A stretch of 64,000 nt of DNA, taken from Microbacterium maritypicum (GTDB lineage Bacteria; Actinomycetota; Actinomycetes; Actinomycetales; Microbacteriaceae). Below the pieces are notes generated by a model that saw nothing but the letters and a program-made list of their open reading frames with translations, did not search any database and had not been told where the DNA came from. Location: the NCBI RefSeq assembly GCF_008868125.1, contig NZ_WAAQ01000001.1:1488001-1552000 (forward strand), written 5' to 3'. Positions 1 through 11,180 of the stretch are shown one piece after another. The stretch's first letter is position 1. Each line of letters begins with the position of its first letter. The position numbers were made by a program, and so were the translations under genes.

Positions 1-120
1 GACCTCGGCGTGCGCGTGGGGCCGGGGGAGAGCGTGGCGACCCTGCGTGTGGACACTCCACAACAGATCGCCGAGCTTCTGGAGGCGTTGGCGGACGAAC
101 GCACCTCCGCACGGCAATAG
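1..120 (+). CDS. C-terminal end of an unidentified protein (partial)
   Basis: An open frame runs in from the left edge and stops at TAG 118-120, giving the last 39 residues of a protein that ends in LADERTSARQ. Codon use is normal for the window (G or C in most third positions). The piece is too short to assign to a family. It ends only 9 bases before ilvD, so it may belong to the same transcript. Confidence 0.6.
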   Translation, partial: DLGVRVGPGESVATLRVDTPQQIAELLEALADERTSARQ

Positions 121-129
121 ACTTCCGTC

Positions 130-1848
130 ATGTCCTCGCATGATCCCGCCAGCAGCGCGCCCATCGACATCAAGCCCCGCAGCCGCGTCGTCACCGACGG
201 CATCGAGGCCACGACCTCCCGCGGTATGCTCCGTGCCGTCGGCATGGGCGACGCCGACTGGGACAAGCCGCAGATCGGCATCGCCTCGAGTTGGAACGAG
301 ATCACTCCCTGCAACCTGAGCCTCGACCGGCTCGCGCAGGGGGCGAAGGAGGGTGTGCATTCGGGCGGCGGCTACCCGCTGCAGTTCGGCACCATCTCGG
401 TCTCCGACGGCATCTCGATGGGCCACGAGGGGATGCACTTCTCGCTCGTGTCGCGCGAGGTCATCGCCGACTCGGTCGAGACCGTGATGATGGCAGAGCG
501 CCTCGACGGCTCGGTGCTCCTGGCCGGGTGCGACAAGTCGATCCCCGGCATGCTCATGGCCAGTGCGCGCCTCGACCTGTCGAGTGTGTTCCTGTACGCC
601 GGATCGATCGCTCCGGGTTGGGTCAAGCTCTCGGACGGCACCGAGAAGGACGTCACGATCATCGACTCGTTCGAGGCTGTGGGTGCGTGTCGCGCCGGCC
701 TCATGAGCGAGGAGGACCTGAAGCGCATCGAGTGCGCCATCGCTCCGGGTGAGGGCGCGTGCGGCGGCATGTACACCGCCAACACCATGGCTTCGGTCGC
801 GGAGGCCCTCGGGCTCAGCCTCCCGGGCTCGGCGGCTCCGCCCGCAGCGGACCGCCGTCGCGACTACTACGCCCACCGCTCGGGCGAGGCCGTCGTGAAC
901 CTGCTCCGTCAGGGCATCACGACCCGCGACATCCTCACCAAAGAGGCGTTCGAGAACGCGATCGCCCTCGCGATGGCCCTCGGCGGCTCCACCAACGTCG
1001 TCCTGCACCTGCTCGCGATCGCCCGCGAGGCCGAGGTCGAGCTGAGCCTGCACGACTTCAACCGCATCGGCGACAAGGTTCCGCACGTCGCCGACATGAA
1101 GCCCTTCGGCAAGTACGTCATGAACGACGTCGACCGTCACGGCGGCATCCCCGTGATCATGAAGGCGATGCTCGACGAGGGACTGCTGCACGGCGACGCG
1201 CTCACAGTCACGGGCAAGACGCTCGCCGAGAACCTCGCCGACCTCGACCCGCAGCCGATCGACGGCGAGGTCATCCACACGTTCGACAACCCGATCCACG
1301 CCACGGGCGGCCTCACGATCCTGCACGGCTCGCTCGCTCCCGAGGGTGCCGTCGTCAAGACCGCCGGCTTCGATGCGGCCGTCTTCGAGGGTCCCGCCCG
1401 CGTCTTCGAGCGCGAGCGTGCCGCGATGGACGCCGTCGCCGAGGGGGAGATCGAGCCCGGCACCGTCATCGTGATCCGCTACGAGGGCCCCAAGGGCGGA
1501 CCGGGCATGCGCGAGATGCTCGCCATCACGGCGGCCATCAAGGGCGCTGGGCTCGGAAAAGATGTACTACTCTTGACTGACGGACGATTCTCAGGCGGCA
1601 CAACCGGCCTGTGCATCGGCCACATAGCACCCGAAGCGGTGGACGCAGGTCCTATCGCCTTCGTGCGCGATGGTGATCTGATACGGGTCGATATCGCAGC
1701 TCGCTCTCTCGATCTACTCGTCGACGAGGCAGAGCTCGCCTCCCGCCGTTCTGGCTGGGAGCCGCTTCCCCCGCGCTACACCCGAGGCGTTCTTGCCAAG
1801 TACTCGCGTCTCGTGCGGTCCGCCGCCGAGGGCGCGACCACCGGCTGA
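130..1848 (+). CDS. ilvD: Dihydroxy-acid dehydratase
   Basis: IlvD dehydrates 2,3-dihydroxy-isovalerate and 2,3-dihydroxy-3-methylvalerate to the 2-keto acids that become valine and isoleucine. It is a cytoplasmic Fe-S enzyme. The 572-residue length is normal. Fe-S ligand regions are visible at TPCNLS (about residue 59), GCDKSIPGM (about 133) and [12 protein letters not shown] (about 210), and the C-terminal [12 protein letters not shown] is typical of the family. The gene lies 51 bases before ilvB and probably opens an ilvD-ilvB-ilvN-ilvC run. Codon use changes sharply from about 1551 to 1810, where CTA, ATA, GTA, TCA, ACA and CGA appear in a gene that otherwise avoids them. The protein remains in frame and conserved across the change. 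Confidence 0.97.
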   Translation: MSSHDPASSAPIDIKPRSRVVTDGIEATTSRGMLRAVGMGDADWDKPQIGIASSWNEITPCNLSLDRLAQGAKEGVHSGGGYPLQFGTISVSDGISMGHEGMHFSLVSREVIADSVETVMMAERLDGSVLLAGCDKSIPGMLMASARLDLSSVFLYAGSIAPGWVKLSDGTEKDVTIIDSFEAVGACRAGLMSEEDLKRIECAIAPGEGACGGMYTANTMASVAEALGLSLPGSAAPPAADRRRDYYAHRSGEAVVNLLRQGITTRDILTKEAFENAIALAMALGGSTNVVLHLLAIAREAEVELSLHDFNRIGDKVPHVADMKPFGKYVMNDVDRHGGIPVIMKAMLDEGLLHGDALTVTGKTLAENLADLDPQPIDGEVIHTFDNPIHATGGLTILHGSLAPEGAVVKTAGFDAAVFEGPARVFERERAAMDAVAEGEIEPGTVIVIRYEGPKGGPGMREMLAITAAIKGAGLGKDVLLLTDGRFSGGTTGLCIGHIAPEAVDAGPIAFVRDGDLIRVDIAARSLDLLVDEAELASRRSGWEPLPPRYTRGVLAKYSRLVRSAAEGATTG

Positions 1849-1899
1849 CCCGGACGCTCCGGCATCCGGCGTCCTGCACAGATCATCAGAAGGAAACTC

Positions 1900-3702
1900 A
1901 TGACTGCTGATTCCGCCCCGGCCGTGCCGAGGCCGCCCGCCCGTCAATCCTCTGCGCCGGAGATCACCGGTGCGGAGGCCGTGGTCCGCTCGCTCGAGCT
2001 CCTCGGCGTGACCGACGTGTTCGGTCTTCCCGGCGGCGCGATCCTCCCGGTCTACGATCCGCTGTTGGACGCCTCCGAGCTCCGCCACATCCTGGTGCGG
2101 CACGAGCAGGGCGCCGGCCACGCGGCCGAGGGTTACGCGTCGGCATCCGGCAAGGTGGGCGTGTGCATCGCCACCTCCGGCCCCGGTGCGACCAACCTCG
2201 TCACCGCGATCGCCGACGCCTACATGGACTCGGTGCCCATGCTCGCCATCACCGGCCAGGTGTTCTCGACGCTGATGGGGACGGACGCGTTCCAGGAGGC
2301 CGACATCGTGGGCATCACGATGCCGATCACCAAGCATTCGTTCCTGGTGAAGGATGCGTCCGAGATCCCCGGTGCGATCGCTGCGGCCTACGAGATCGCC
2401 GGTACCGGACGCCCCGGTCCTGTGCTGGTCGACATCACGAAGGACGCGCAGCAGGCGACCGCCCCGTTCGTGTGGCCGCCCAAGATCGACCTCCCCGGCT
2501 ACCGTCCGGTGACTAAGGCGCACGGCAAGCAGATCCAGGCCGCAGCGACTCTGCTCGCCGAGGCCAAGAAGCCGGTGCTGTATGTCGGCGGTGGCGTGAT
2601 CCGCGGCAAGGCGTCGGCGGAGCTCCTCGAGCTCGCGGAGTCCACCGGTGCACCGGTCGTCACGACGCTGATGGCGCGCGGCGCGTTCCCCGACTCTCAC
2701 CCGCAGCACCTCGGCATGCCGGGCATGCACGGCACGGTTCCCGCGGTGCTGGCGCTGCAGGAGGCCGACCTGCTCGTGTCGCTCGGCGCACGGTTCGACG
2801 ACCGTGTCACGGGCAAGGCGGCACTGTTCGCACCGAACGCGAAGGTCGTCCACGTCGACATCGACCCGGCTGAGATCTCCAAGATCCGCACAGCCGATGT
2901 GCCGATCGTCGGCGATGTGCGCGACGTGCTCACCGACCTCGATGCGGCCTTCCGCGGAGCGACTGCAGGCACCAAGCCCGACATCGACGAGTGGTGGTCG
3001 TACCTCGACGGTCTGCGCACCGAGTTCCCGCTCGGCTACGCGCCGACCACGGACGGCCTCCTCGCCCCGCAGTACGTGATCCAGCGGATCGGCGAGCTCA
3101 CCGGCCCCGAGGGCATCTTCGCCTCGGGCGTCGGCCAGCACCAGATGTGGGCGGCGCAGTTCATCAAGTACGAGCGTCCGAACGCCTGGTTGAACTCCGG
3201 CGGCGCCGGAACGATGGGCTACTCGGTGCCCGCAGCGATGGGTGCCAAGGTGGCGCAGCCCGAGCGACCGGTCTGGGCGATCGACGGCGATGGCTGCTTC
3301 CAGATGACCAACCAGGAGCTCGCGACCTGCACGATCAACAACATCCCGATCAAGGTCGCGATCATCAACAACTCGTCGCTGGGCATGGTGCGGCAGTGGC
3401 AGACACTGTTCTACGACGGCCGTCACTCCAACACCGACCTCAACACCGGTCACGGCACGATCCGCATCCCCGACTTCGTCAAGCTCGCCGAGGCCTACGG
3501 CTGCCTCGCGATCCGCGTGGAGAAGGAGGAGGAGGTCGACGCCGCCATCCAGCTCGCGCTCGAGACGAACGACCGCCCCGTGGTGATCGACTTCGTCGTG
3601 AGCGCCGACTCCATGGTATGGCCGATGGTGCCGCAGGGAGTCAGCAACAGCTATGTCCAGTACGCCCGCGAGCACGCGCCCGCATTCGACGAGGAGGACT
3701 GA
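1900..3702 (+). CDS. ilvB: Acetolactate synthase, large (catalytic) subunit
   Basis: This is the catalytic subunit of acetohydroxyacid synthase. It joins two pyruvates, or pyruvate and 2-ketobutyrate, and is the first common step of branched-chain amino-acid synthesis. At 600 residues it has the usual three domains. The catalytic Glu lies in [14 protein letters not shown] (about residue 68), and the thiamine-diphosphate motif runs from GDGCFQM (about 462) to [15 protein letters not shown] upstream of ATG 1900 supports the start. It lies 51 bases after ilvD and 3 bases before ilvN, so it is clearly co-transcribed with its regulatory subunit. Confidence 0.97.
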   Translation: MTADSAPAVPRPPARQSSAPEITGAEAVVRSLELLGVTDVFGLPGGAILPVYDPLLDASELRHILVRHEQGAGHAAEGYASASGKVGVCIATSGPGATNLVTAIADAYMDSVPMLAITGQVFSTLMGTDAFQEADIVGITMPITKHSFLVKDASEIPGAIAAAYEIAGTGRPGPVLVDITKDAQQATAPFVWPPKIDLPGYRPVTKAHGKQIQAAATLLAEAKKPVLYVGGGVIRGKASAELLELAESTGAPVVTTLMARGAFPDSHPQHLGMPGMHGTVPAVLALQEADLLVSLGARFDDRVTGKAALFAPNAKVVHVDIDPAEISKIRTADVPIVGDVRDVLTDLDAAFRGATAGTKPDIDEWWSYLDGLRTEFPLGYAPTTDGLLAPQYVIQRIGELTGPEGIFASGVGQHQMWAAQFIKYERPNAWLNSGGAGTMGYSVPAAMGAKVAQPERPVWAIDGDGCFQMTNQELATCTINNIPIKVAIINNSSLGMVRQWQTLFYDGRHSNTDLNTGHGTIRIPDFVKLAEAYGCLAIRVEKEEEVDAAIQLALETNDRPVVIDFVVSADSMVWPMVPQGVSNSYVQYAREHAPAFDEED

Positions 3703-3705
3703 TCC

Positions 3706-5323
<1,618 letters not shown>

Positions 5324-5337
5324 TTCGATTCTCGAAA

Positions 5338-5375
5338 GAACGGGCGTCCCCTCGGGGGCGCCCGTTCTTCGTTTT
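5338..5375 (+). terminator. Rho-independent terminator after ilvC
   Basis: Bases 5338-5351 pair with 5354-5367 (a 14-bp stem with one G-T wobble), followed by TTCGTTTT. It lies 14 bases after the ilvC stop and ends the ilv operon. Confidence 0.9.
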
Positions 5376-5426
5376 CTGATGAACCCCAAGGCGCAAACAT
5401 CCGATGTCTATGCCAGGATGGGAGAC

Positions 5427-6692
5427 ATGCGACAGGAATGGTTTGACCGGGCTCGGTTCGGCATGTTCGTCCACTTCGGCCTCTACAGCGGCGCCGCCAG
5501 GCACGAGTGGGTCCAGAACTACGAACGCCTCACCGACGAGGATTACCGGCAGTACTTCGAGCACTTCGACCCGGATCTCTTCGACGCCGCGGCCCTCGCC
5601 CGCACCGCGAAGGAGACGGGCATGGGATACGTGGTGCTCACCACGAAGCACCACGACGGCTTCTGCCTCTGGGACTCGAAGCTGACCGACTACACGTCGG
5701 TGGCGAACACCGGACGCGACCTCGTGCGCGAGTACGTGGAGGCGCTGCGGGCCGAGGGGCTCAAGGTCGGGCTCTACCACTCGGTCATCGACTGGCATCA
5801 CCCCGACTTCACCGTGGACTGGAACCACCCGCGCCGCGATGACGAGGGCGCCGCCGAGCTCAACGTCGGCCGCGACATGGCGGCGTACCGCGCCTACCTT
5901 CACGGGCAGGTGCGCGAGCTCCTCACGGACTACGGCGACATCGACTACCTCTTCTTCGACTTCACATACCCCGAGGAGAAGGACGGCTGGGCAGGCAAGG
6001 GACCCGACGACTGGGACGCCACCGCGCTGCTCGCGCTGTGCCGGGAGCTGCAGCCGAACATGCTCGTCAACGACCGTCTGGGCATTCCGGCCGATTTCGT
6101 CACCCCCGAGCAGTACCAGCCGACCTCGCCGATCGTGCGTGACGGCGTGCCGTTGACCTGGGAGGCCTGCCAGACGCTCAACGGGTCCTGGGGCTATCAC
6201 CGCGACAACACCGACCAGAAGTCACCCACGATGCTCGTGCAGATGCTGGTCGACTCGGTCTCGATGGGCGGCAACATGCTGCTGAACATCGGCCCGGACG
6301 GACGCGGGGCGATCGCGCCCCGCGATGCGCAGACGCTGGGGGAGATCGGTGAGTGGATGCGCCTGCACCGTGGCGCCGTGGTCGGCGCCGGGTATGCGGC
6401 ATTCACTCCGCCGCGCGAGGGTGTGTACACACGCAGCGGGAACCGCCTCTACCTGAGCCTGTTCAGCTGGCCGATGGGCTTCGTGCATCTTCCCGAACTC
6501 GCCGGCAAGGTCTCCTATGCACGACTGCTCAACGACGGTTCGTGGCTCGAGACGAGCGTGTCCGATCCCGAGCGCGAGGCGGAGCTGATGACGCCGGCCG
6601 GCGAGGCGGAGGGAACTCTGACCGTGCACCTTCCGGTGCGTCGCCCTGACGTTCTGGTGCCCGTGATCGAGCTGACCCTGATCGGGGAGTGA
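5427..6692 (+). CDS. Alpha-L-fucosidase family glycoside hydrolase (GH29), first copy
   Basis: GH29 enzymes release alpha-L-fucose from glycans with a retaining mechanism. The protein shows the family pattern FGMFVHFGLYS, TTKHHDGFCLWDS, a Y-H-S-x-x-D-W-H segment and YLFFDFTYPEEK, where the nucleophile Asp is expected. At 421 residues it is a catalytic domain with a short beta tail and no signal peptide, so it is probably cytoplasmic and acts on imported oligosaccharides. The ATG at 5427 is chosen because a CAGGAT -10-like box ends 7 bases before it. Upstream in-frame ATGs (5379, 5418) lack a ribosome site. It converges with the ROK repressor gene. The exact sugar is inferred only from the family. 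Confidence 0.85.
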   Translation: MRQEWFDRARFGMFVHFGLYSGAARHEWVQNYERLTDEDYRQYFEHFDPDLFDAAALARTAKETGMGYVVLTTKHHDGFCLWDSKLTDYTSVANTGRDLVREYVEALRAEGLKVGLYHSVIDWHHPDFTVDWNHPRRDDEGAAELNVGRDMAAYRAYLHGQVRELLTDYGDIDYLFFDFTYPEEKDGWAGKGPDDWDATALLALCRELQPNMLVNDRLGIPADFVTPEQYQPTSPIVRDGVPLTWEACQTLNGSWGYHRDNTDQKSPTMLVQMLVDSVSMGGNMLLNIGPDGRGAIAPRDAQTLGEIGEWMRLHRGAVVGAGYAAFTPPREGVYTRSGNRLYLSLFSWPMGFVHLPELAGKVSYARLLNDGSWLETSVSDPEREAELMTPAGEAEGTLTVHLPVRRPDVLVPVIELTLIGE

Positions 6693-6711
6693 CCCTGTCC
6701 GTGGCGGCGGC

Positions 6712-7863
6712 TCAGGCCGTCGCCACGGGGAGGTCCATGCCCTCCAGCGCGAGGCGTGCGGCACCGTGCAGGATGGCATCGGCGCCCGTGGTCGCCGACT
6801 CGATCCGCAGACGCTGGGTCGCCAGCGGGTGGCACGCCTCGTACACCCGACTGCGGACGGCGGCGATGAACGGCTCGGAGGCGCTCATGCTGCCCGTGAG
6901 GAACACCGCGTGCGGGTTGAAGAAGTTCACGACTCCGGACAGCGCCTGTCCGAGGTGAGTGCCGGCGGTGCGCACCAGAGTGGTGGCCAGCGGATCGGCG
7001 TCGCGGGCGAGGCTCAGCACGTCGGTCGTCGTGTGCACGGAGTCGCTGCCGCGCTCGCGCATCTGCCGCACGAGGCTCGCGCCGCTGGCCACGGTCTCCA
7101 GGCAGCCGGTGTTGCCGCACGAGCACGGGATGTCGCCGCTGCCGTCGATGCGGGTGTGGGTGATGTCACCCGCGGCTGAGGTGGCTCCTCGATGCACCCG
7201 TCCGTCGACGATGATGCCGCTGCCGATCGCGGTGCCGGCCTTGACGGTGATGCTGTGTCCCGTGTGTCCGAAGCGCTCACGGTGCTCGCCGAGAGCCGCG
7301 AGGTTGGCGTCGTTGTCGACGGCCACGGGGACGCCGTAGCGCGCCGAGAGGTGCTCGCCGACGCGGAATCCTGGCCAGCCGGGCATGCGAGAGGGCTGGT
7401 CGACCGATCCGGTCGCGATGTCGACGGGCCCGGGGAGGCTGATGCCGATCGCATGGACCCTACCCGTGCTCGTGAGGCGGTCGAACACGACGGCGAGGCG
7501 ATCGAGCGTGGCCTCGGGCCCCTCGGTCACGTCGACGGCGATCGACTCGCTGTCCAGCAGTGCGCCGCTGAGGGAGTGCCTGCCGATCCGGGCGTGTCCG
7601 CCGCCGAGGTCGGCCGAGAGCACGAAGCCGTCTGCGGCGATCTGCAGCACCCGGGGACGTCGACCACCGCGAGATGTGCCGTCTCCCGCTTCCCTGAGCA
7701 CCCCGGCATCGAGCAGGGACTGCACGCGGAGCCCGACCGTCGACGCGGCAACCCCCAGCAGTGCGGCCAGCTCTGTGCGTGAGCGCGCCTCGCCGCGGGC
7801 GACGAGGTCGAGGATCCGCCGCGTGTGGGGATCGTCGACGGTGGTGTCTGCGGAGTTGGTCAT
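6712..7863 (-). CDS. ROK-family transcriptional repressor
   Basis: ROK repressors (NagC/Mlc/XylR type) join a winged helix-turn-helix to a sugar-kinase-like fold and release DNA when a sugar or sugar phosphate binds. Here the HTH (RSRTELAALLGVAASTVGLR) is at about residues 26-47, and the zinc motif CSCGNTGCLE is at about 243-252 and canonical. The ATG at 7863 gives 383 residues and has AGGAAAG nine bases upstream. The upstream extension to 7938 lacks a site. It is divergent from the ABC sugar importer across a 200-base region with several inverted repeats, so it probably represses the importer and its partners. Confidence 0.88.
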   Translation of the reverse strand: MTNSADTTVDDPHTRRILDLVARGEARSRTELAALLGVAASTVGLRVQSLLDAGVLREAGDGTSRGGRRPRVLQIAADGFVLSADLGGGHARIGRHSLSGALLDSESIAVDVTEGPEATLDRLAVVFDRLTSTGRVHAIGISLPGPVDIATGSVDQPSRMPGWPGFRVGEHLSARYGVPVAVDNDANLAALGEHRERFGHTGHSITVKAGTAIGSGIIVDGRVHRGATSAAGDITHTRIDGSGDIPCSCGNTGCLETVASGASLVRQMRERGSDSVHTTTDVLSLARDADPLATTLVRTAGTHLGQALSGVVNFFNPHAVFLTGSMSASEPFIAAVRSRVYEACHPLATQRLRIESATTGADAILHGAARLALEGMDLPVATA

Positions 7864-7931
7864 GGGAGCACTTTCCTGTCGGAGCATCGTCAGCGTAGCG
7901 GGGGATCGTCGTGTTTCCCGGGAGTTACGAA

Positions 7932-7960
7932 TTATCAAGGTCCGATAAACATCGGATGTT
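7932..7960. promoter_or_regulatory. Inverted repeats upstream of the ROK gene
   Basis: Two inverted repeats overlap here. TTATC (7932-7936) pairs with GATAA (7944-7948), and the perfect 13-bp palindrome AACATCGGATGTT spans 7948-7960. The minus-strand hexamer GATAAT (7936-7931) could be the -10 box of the ROK gene. They are candidate sites for autoregulation. Confidence 0.45.
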
Positions 7961-7974
7961 CAGCTTGCGGCCCC

Positions 7975-8003
7975 TTGCGAAGTATGAAACGGTGACTTCA
8001 TAC
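7975..8003 (+). promoter_or_regulatory. Promoter of the sugar ABC operon with overlapping operator
   Basis: TTGCGA (7975-7980) and TCATAC (7998-8003) are separated by 17 bases and form a plausible sigma-70 promoter. The perfect 7-bp inverted repeat GTATGAA (7982-7988) / TTCATAC (7997-8003) fills the spacer and covers the -10 box. A protein bound there would block RNA polymerase. The divergent ROK regulator is the natural candidate. Confidence 0.6.
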
Positions 8004-8014
8004 GAAATCCTACT

Positions 8015-8030
8015 AGGTTAATTCGAACCT
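8015..8030. promoter_or_regulatory. Inverted repeat AGGTT-N6-AACCT
   Basis: AGGTT at 8015-8019 and AACCT at 8026-8030 form an interrupted palindrome just downstream of the predicted transcription start of the sugar operon. It may be a second operator or a cAMP/ROK-independent site. Confidence 0.35.
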
Positions 8031-8063
8031 CGAAATAACCAGTTCCCTTCCAGGAGGCATTCA

Positions 8064-9323
8064 ATGAAGAAGTTGCGTGTAGGGGCTGTGGTCGCCGTCG
8101 CCGGCGTCGCAGTCGCGATGACCGGCTGCGCGAGCGGCAGCGGCACCGGTGGTTCCGCCGACGGCGACACCATCGTGGTCGACATGTGGGCGGGTAGCGA
8201 GTCCGACGTGGATGCCCTCGAGGCGCAGGTCGCGTTCGCTCAGGAGCAGAACCCCGATATCAAGATCAAGCTGCAGACGTCGCCGTGGAGCGACTTCTTC
8301 ACGAAGCTGACCACGAACATGGCCAGCGGCAACATGGCCTGCGTCACCGGCATGAGCGGTGCGCAGCTCGGCGGCTACACGGGCGGCTTCCGCGAGCTGA
8401 GCGACGCCGACCTCAAGACGGCCGGCATCGACTGGGCGGACTTCAACCCGAGTGCCGACGGCATCCTCAGCTTCGAGGGCAAGGTCTACGGCGTGCCCTT
8501 CGACGTGGCCACCATGCTCGTCTACTACAACCAGGACATGCTGACCGCGGCCGGCGCCCCCACCCCGGAGATCGGCTGGACGTTCGACGACTTCGACAGC
8601 ATCGCCGCCGCCGCGACGAAGGACGGCAAGTACGGCTTCGGCATGGGCATGGGCGGCTACCAGTGGATGTCGATGCCCATCGCGTACTCCGCGACGCAGC
8701 CCGCTTCCGAGGACGGGACGCTGCACATCGACGAGAAGGCCTTCGTCGACGCGTCGACCTGGTATGCCGAGCTCGTCACCGAGAAGAAGGTCGCCGCACC
8801 CGTGGCATCCGCCTCCGACACCGGATGGGGCGAGAACCAGTACACGGGCGCCAACGCGGCGATGGCTGTGGACGGCACGTGGAACGCCGTGAGCTACCTC
8901 GACAACGAGTCCGGCTTCGCGGCCGGCATGGTCCCGCTGCCCGCCGGCGCGAACGGCAACCCCGGTCCGATCCTCGGCTCGGGCTACGGCATCTCGGCCA
9001 ACTGCAAGAACCCCGAGGCCGCGCTCAAGGTCATGGGCTCGCTTCTCGGTGAGGACGCACAGGACTACATCGCGTCGTCCGGCCGTTCGTACCCCGCGCG
9101 CACGTCGTCGCAGCCGCTGTACTTCGAGTCGATCGACGAGCAGTACCGCGACCAGGTCCAGTCCGTCTTCGAGGCGGCCTTCGGCGACACGGTCCCGCTG
9201 TACATGACGAAGAACTGGCAGAAGCTCGACAGCTACATCCAGCCGAACCTGGTCAGCGTCTACAACGGCCAGATGACGATGGAAGAGCTGCTCTCGAACG
9301 CGCAGGCGCAGTTCGGCGAGTGA
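8064..9323 (+). CDS. ABC sugar transporter, solute-binding lipoprotein
   Basis: This is the extracellular binding protein of a carbohydrate importer of the CUT1 type. The N-terminus is a lipoprotein signal with lipobox AMTGC and lipidated Cys at residue 22. The mature part is a family 1 solute-binding protein ([21 protein letters not shown], then [13 protein letters not shown] and [18 protein letters not shown]). The 419-residue length is standard. AGGAGG lies 7 bases before ATG 8064. It opens the transport operon and is followed by two permeases. The ligand is not visible; the flanking fucosidases suggest fucosylated or related oligosaccharides. Confidence 0.92.
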   Translation: MKKLRVGAVVAVAGVAVAMTGCASGSGTGGSADGDTIVVDMWAGSESDVDALEAQVAFAQEQNPDIKIKLQTSPWSDFFTKLTTNMASGNMACVTGMSGAQLGGYTGGFRELSDADLKTAGIDWADFNPSADGILSFEGKVYGVPFDVATMLVYYNQDMLTAAGAPTPEIGWTFDDFDSIAAAATKDGKYGFGMGMGGYQWMSMPIAYSATQPASEDGTLHIDEKAFVDASTWYAELVTEKKVAAPVASASDTGWGENQYTGANAAMAVDGTWNAVSYLDNESGFAAGMVPLPAGANGNPGPILGSGYGISANCKNPEAALKVMGSLLGEDAQDYIASSGRSYPARTSSQPLYFESIDEQYRDQVQSVFEAAFGDTVPLYMTKNWQKLDSYIQPNLVSVYNGQMTMEELLSNAQAQFGE

Positions 9324-9374
9324 CCCGGCTCCGGCCACCGCAGCAGCAATGCAGTAACAGAGAAAGAAACTGAG

Positions 9375-10280
9375 ATGACGATCACGACGAGACGTCGACG
9401 ATCGCTCGCCAAGGTGGAGGCCGGTCAGGCGCTGGGATTCGCAAGCCCAGCCCTGATCGGGCTCGCCCTGTTCACGATCGTGCCCGTCGGGCTCTCGATC
9501 GTGATGAGCGTCTTCGACTGGCCGACCTTCGGCGAGCGGACCTTCAACGGGGTGGACAACTACGTCAAACTGTTCACCAGCAGCCCCGACTTCTGGCCGG
9601 CGCTGCGCAACTCGGCGGTGTACACGCTGCTCTACGTGCCGCTGAGCGTCGCTCTCTCGCTCGTGCTCGCTCTCGGCCTCGGTTCGCGCATCCGCGGACG
9701 AGGTGCCCTGCGCGTGCTCTTCTTCATCCCCGTGGTGACTCCCATGGTCGCCAACGTGCTGGTGTGGAAGATGATGCTGCAGCCGCAGGGACTGTTCAAC
9801 GGTCTCTCGCAGACCTGGTTCGGCATCGAGCTGCCGAACTTCCTCGCAGACCCGTCGTGGGCCATGATCATGGTCGTCGTGATGAGCGTCTGGCAGGGGC
9901 TCGGCTACAACATGCTGATCTTCTCGGCCGCTCTCGAGCAGCTTCCCGAGAGCGTGCTCGAGGCGGCCAGCATCGACGGCGCCAGAGGGTTCCGACGGGT
10001 GTGGAGCATCATCATCCCGATGATCTCGCCGTCGATCTTCTTCGCAACGATCATGACGATGATCACGTCTCTGCAGGTGTTCGTGCAGCCGCAGATGCTC
10101 ACCGGTGGCGGTCCGGGCAACGCCACCAAGCCCCTGGTGATGTACATCTGGGAGCAGGGATTCACCTTCGGCGACCTCGGCCTCGCCGCCGCAGCCGCCT
10201 GGATCCTCTTCGCGATCATCATCGCGATCACCGGGCTCCAGTTCGCAGCGCAGAAGAAGTGGGTGCACTATGAGCACTGA
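9375..10280 (+). CDS. ABC sugar transporter, permease 1 (MalF type)
   Basis: An integral membrane subunit of the CUT1 importer with about six transmembrane helices in 301 residues. The coupling (EAA) loop that contacts the ATPase is seen as EAASIDGARGFRRVWSIIIP at about residue 195. It lies 51 bases after the binding protein gene and overlaps the second permease by 11 bases. No ATPase gene is present in the locus, so a shared MsiK-type ATPase encoded elsewhere is expected. Confidence 0.93.
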   Translation: MTITTRRRRSLAKVEAGQALGFASPALIGLALFTIVPVGLSIVMSVFDWPTFGERTFNGVDNYVKLFTSSPDFWPALRNSAVYTLLYVPLSVALSLVLALGLGSRIRGRGALRVLFFIPVVTPMVANVLVWKMMLQPQGLFNGLSQTWFGIELPNFLADPSWAMIMVVVMSVWQGLGYNMLIFSAALEQLPESVLEAASIDGARGFRRVWSIIIPMISPSIFFATIMTMITSLQVFVQPQMLTGGGPGNATKPLVMYIWEQGFTFGDLGLAAAAAWILFAIIIAITGLQFAAQKKWVHYEH

Positions 10281-11178
10281 GACCCTCGTCCGGCCCACCG
10301 GCCGCGCCGGCCGCACCGAACGCGAGCGGGCTCGCGGCGCGGCGACGACCCCCGGCGCCCGCGCCCGGCTCATCCTCGCCCACGTCGGGATCTACGTCGC
10401 TGCGCTGATCTTCATCTCCCCGCTGATCTACGCCTTCTTCTCGGCGCTCAAGCCGAACGCCGAGATGTTCTCGATGCCGCCCACGCTGGTGGGCTCGGAG
10501 CTGCGGTGGAGCAACTTCGTCGACGTGTTCGCCTACGGACCGTTCCTGACCTACATCATGAACTCCTTCATCGTCGCGATCGGCGGAACGCTGGTCGTGC
10601 TGGTCGTCTCGACCACGGCCGGATATGCCTTCGGGCGTCTGCGGTGGAAGGGGCGCGACGCCGTCTTCGTCCTGTTCCTGGCCACGCTCATGGTGCCGGC
10701 CGAGGTGCTCGTCATCCCCATGTTCCAGGTGATGCAGTGGTTCAGCTGGGTCGACACGTACCAGGCGCTTATCCTGCCCTTCGCCTTCGGCGCCTTCGGA
10801 ACCTTCCTGATGCGGCAGTTCTTCCGCGGCATCCCGTACGAGCTCGAAGAGGCGGCCCGCGTCGACGGCGCAGGCCCCGTGCGCTCGTTCCTGCAGATCA
10901 TCCTGCCGCTGTCGAAGTCGGCCGTCGCCGTCCTCGCGGTGTTCACATTCCTCTCGTTCTGGAACAGCTACCTGTGGCCGCTGATCGTGACGGTCGACTA
11001 CAACGCGCACGGCACGCTCCCGGTGGGACTCGCGAGCTTCGCCGGACTCACCGGCACCCGGTGGGACCTGCAGATGGCTGCGGCCATCATCTCGATGGTC
11101 CCGACCACGATCCTCGTGATCGTTCTGCAGAAGCACCTCGTCAAGGGCATCGCGATGGCAGGACTGGGCGGGCGCTGA
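10270..11178 (+). CDS. ABC sugar transporter, permease 2 (MalG type)
   Basis: The second membrane subunit of the importer, 302 residues with about six helices. A charged N-terminal tail precedes LILAHVGIYVAALIFISPL. The coupling loop is EEAARVDGAGPVRSFLQII at about residue 192. The start overlaps permease 1 by 11 bases, and the stop is 2 bases before the ROK kinase start, which indicates translational coupling. Confidence 0.93.
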   Translation: MSTETLVRPTGRAGRTERERARGAATTPGARARLILAHVGIYVAALIFISPLIYAFFSALKPNAEMFSMPPTLVGSELRWSNFVDVFAYGPFLTYIMNSFIVAIGGTLVVLVVSTTAGYAFGRLRWKGRDAVFVLFLATLMVPAEVLVIPMFQVMQWFSWVDTYQALILPFAFGAFGTFLMRQFFRGIPYELEEAARVDGAGPVRSFLQIILPLSKSAVAVLAVFTFLSFWNSYLWPLIVTVDYNAHGTLPVGLASFAGLTGTRWDLQMAAAIISMVPTTILVIVLQKHLVKGIAMAGLGGR

Positions 11179-11180
11179 GC

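Noticed and set aside
8061..10373. Minus-strand open frame of 770 codons opposite the ABC transporter
   Set aside because: It is a shadow of the binding protein and permease genes with no recognisable domain.
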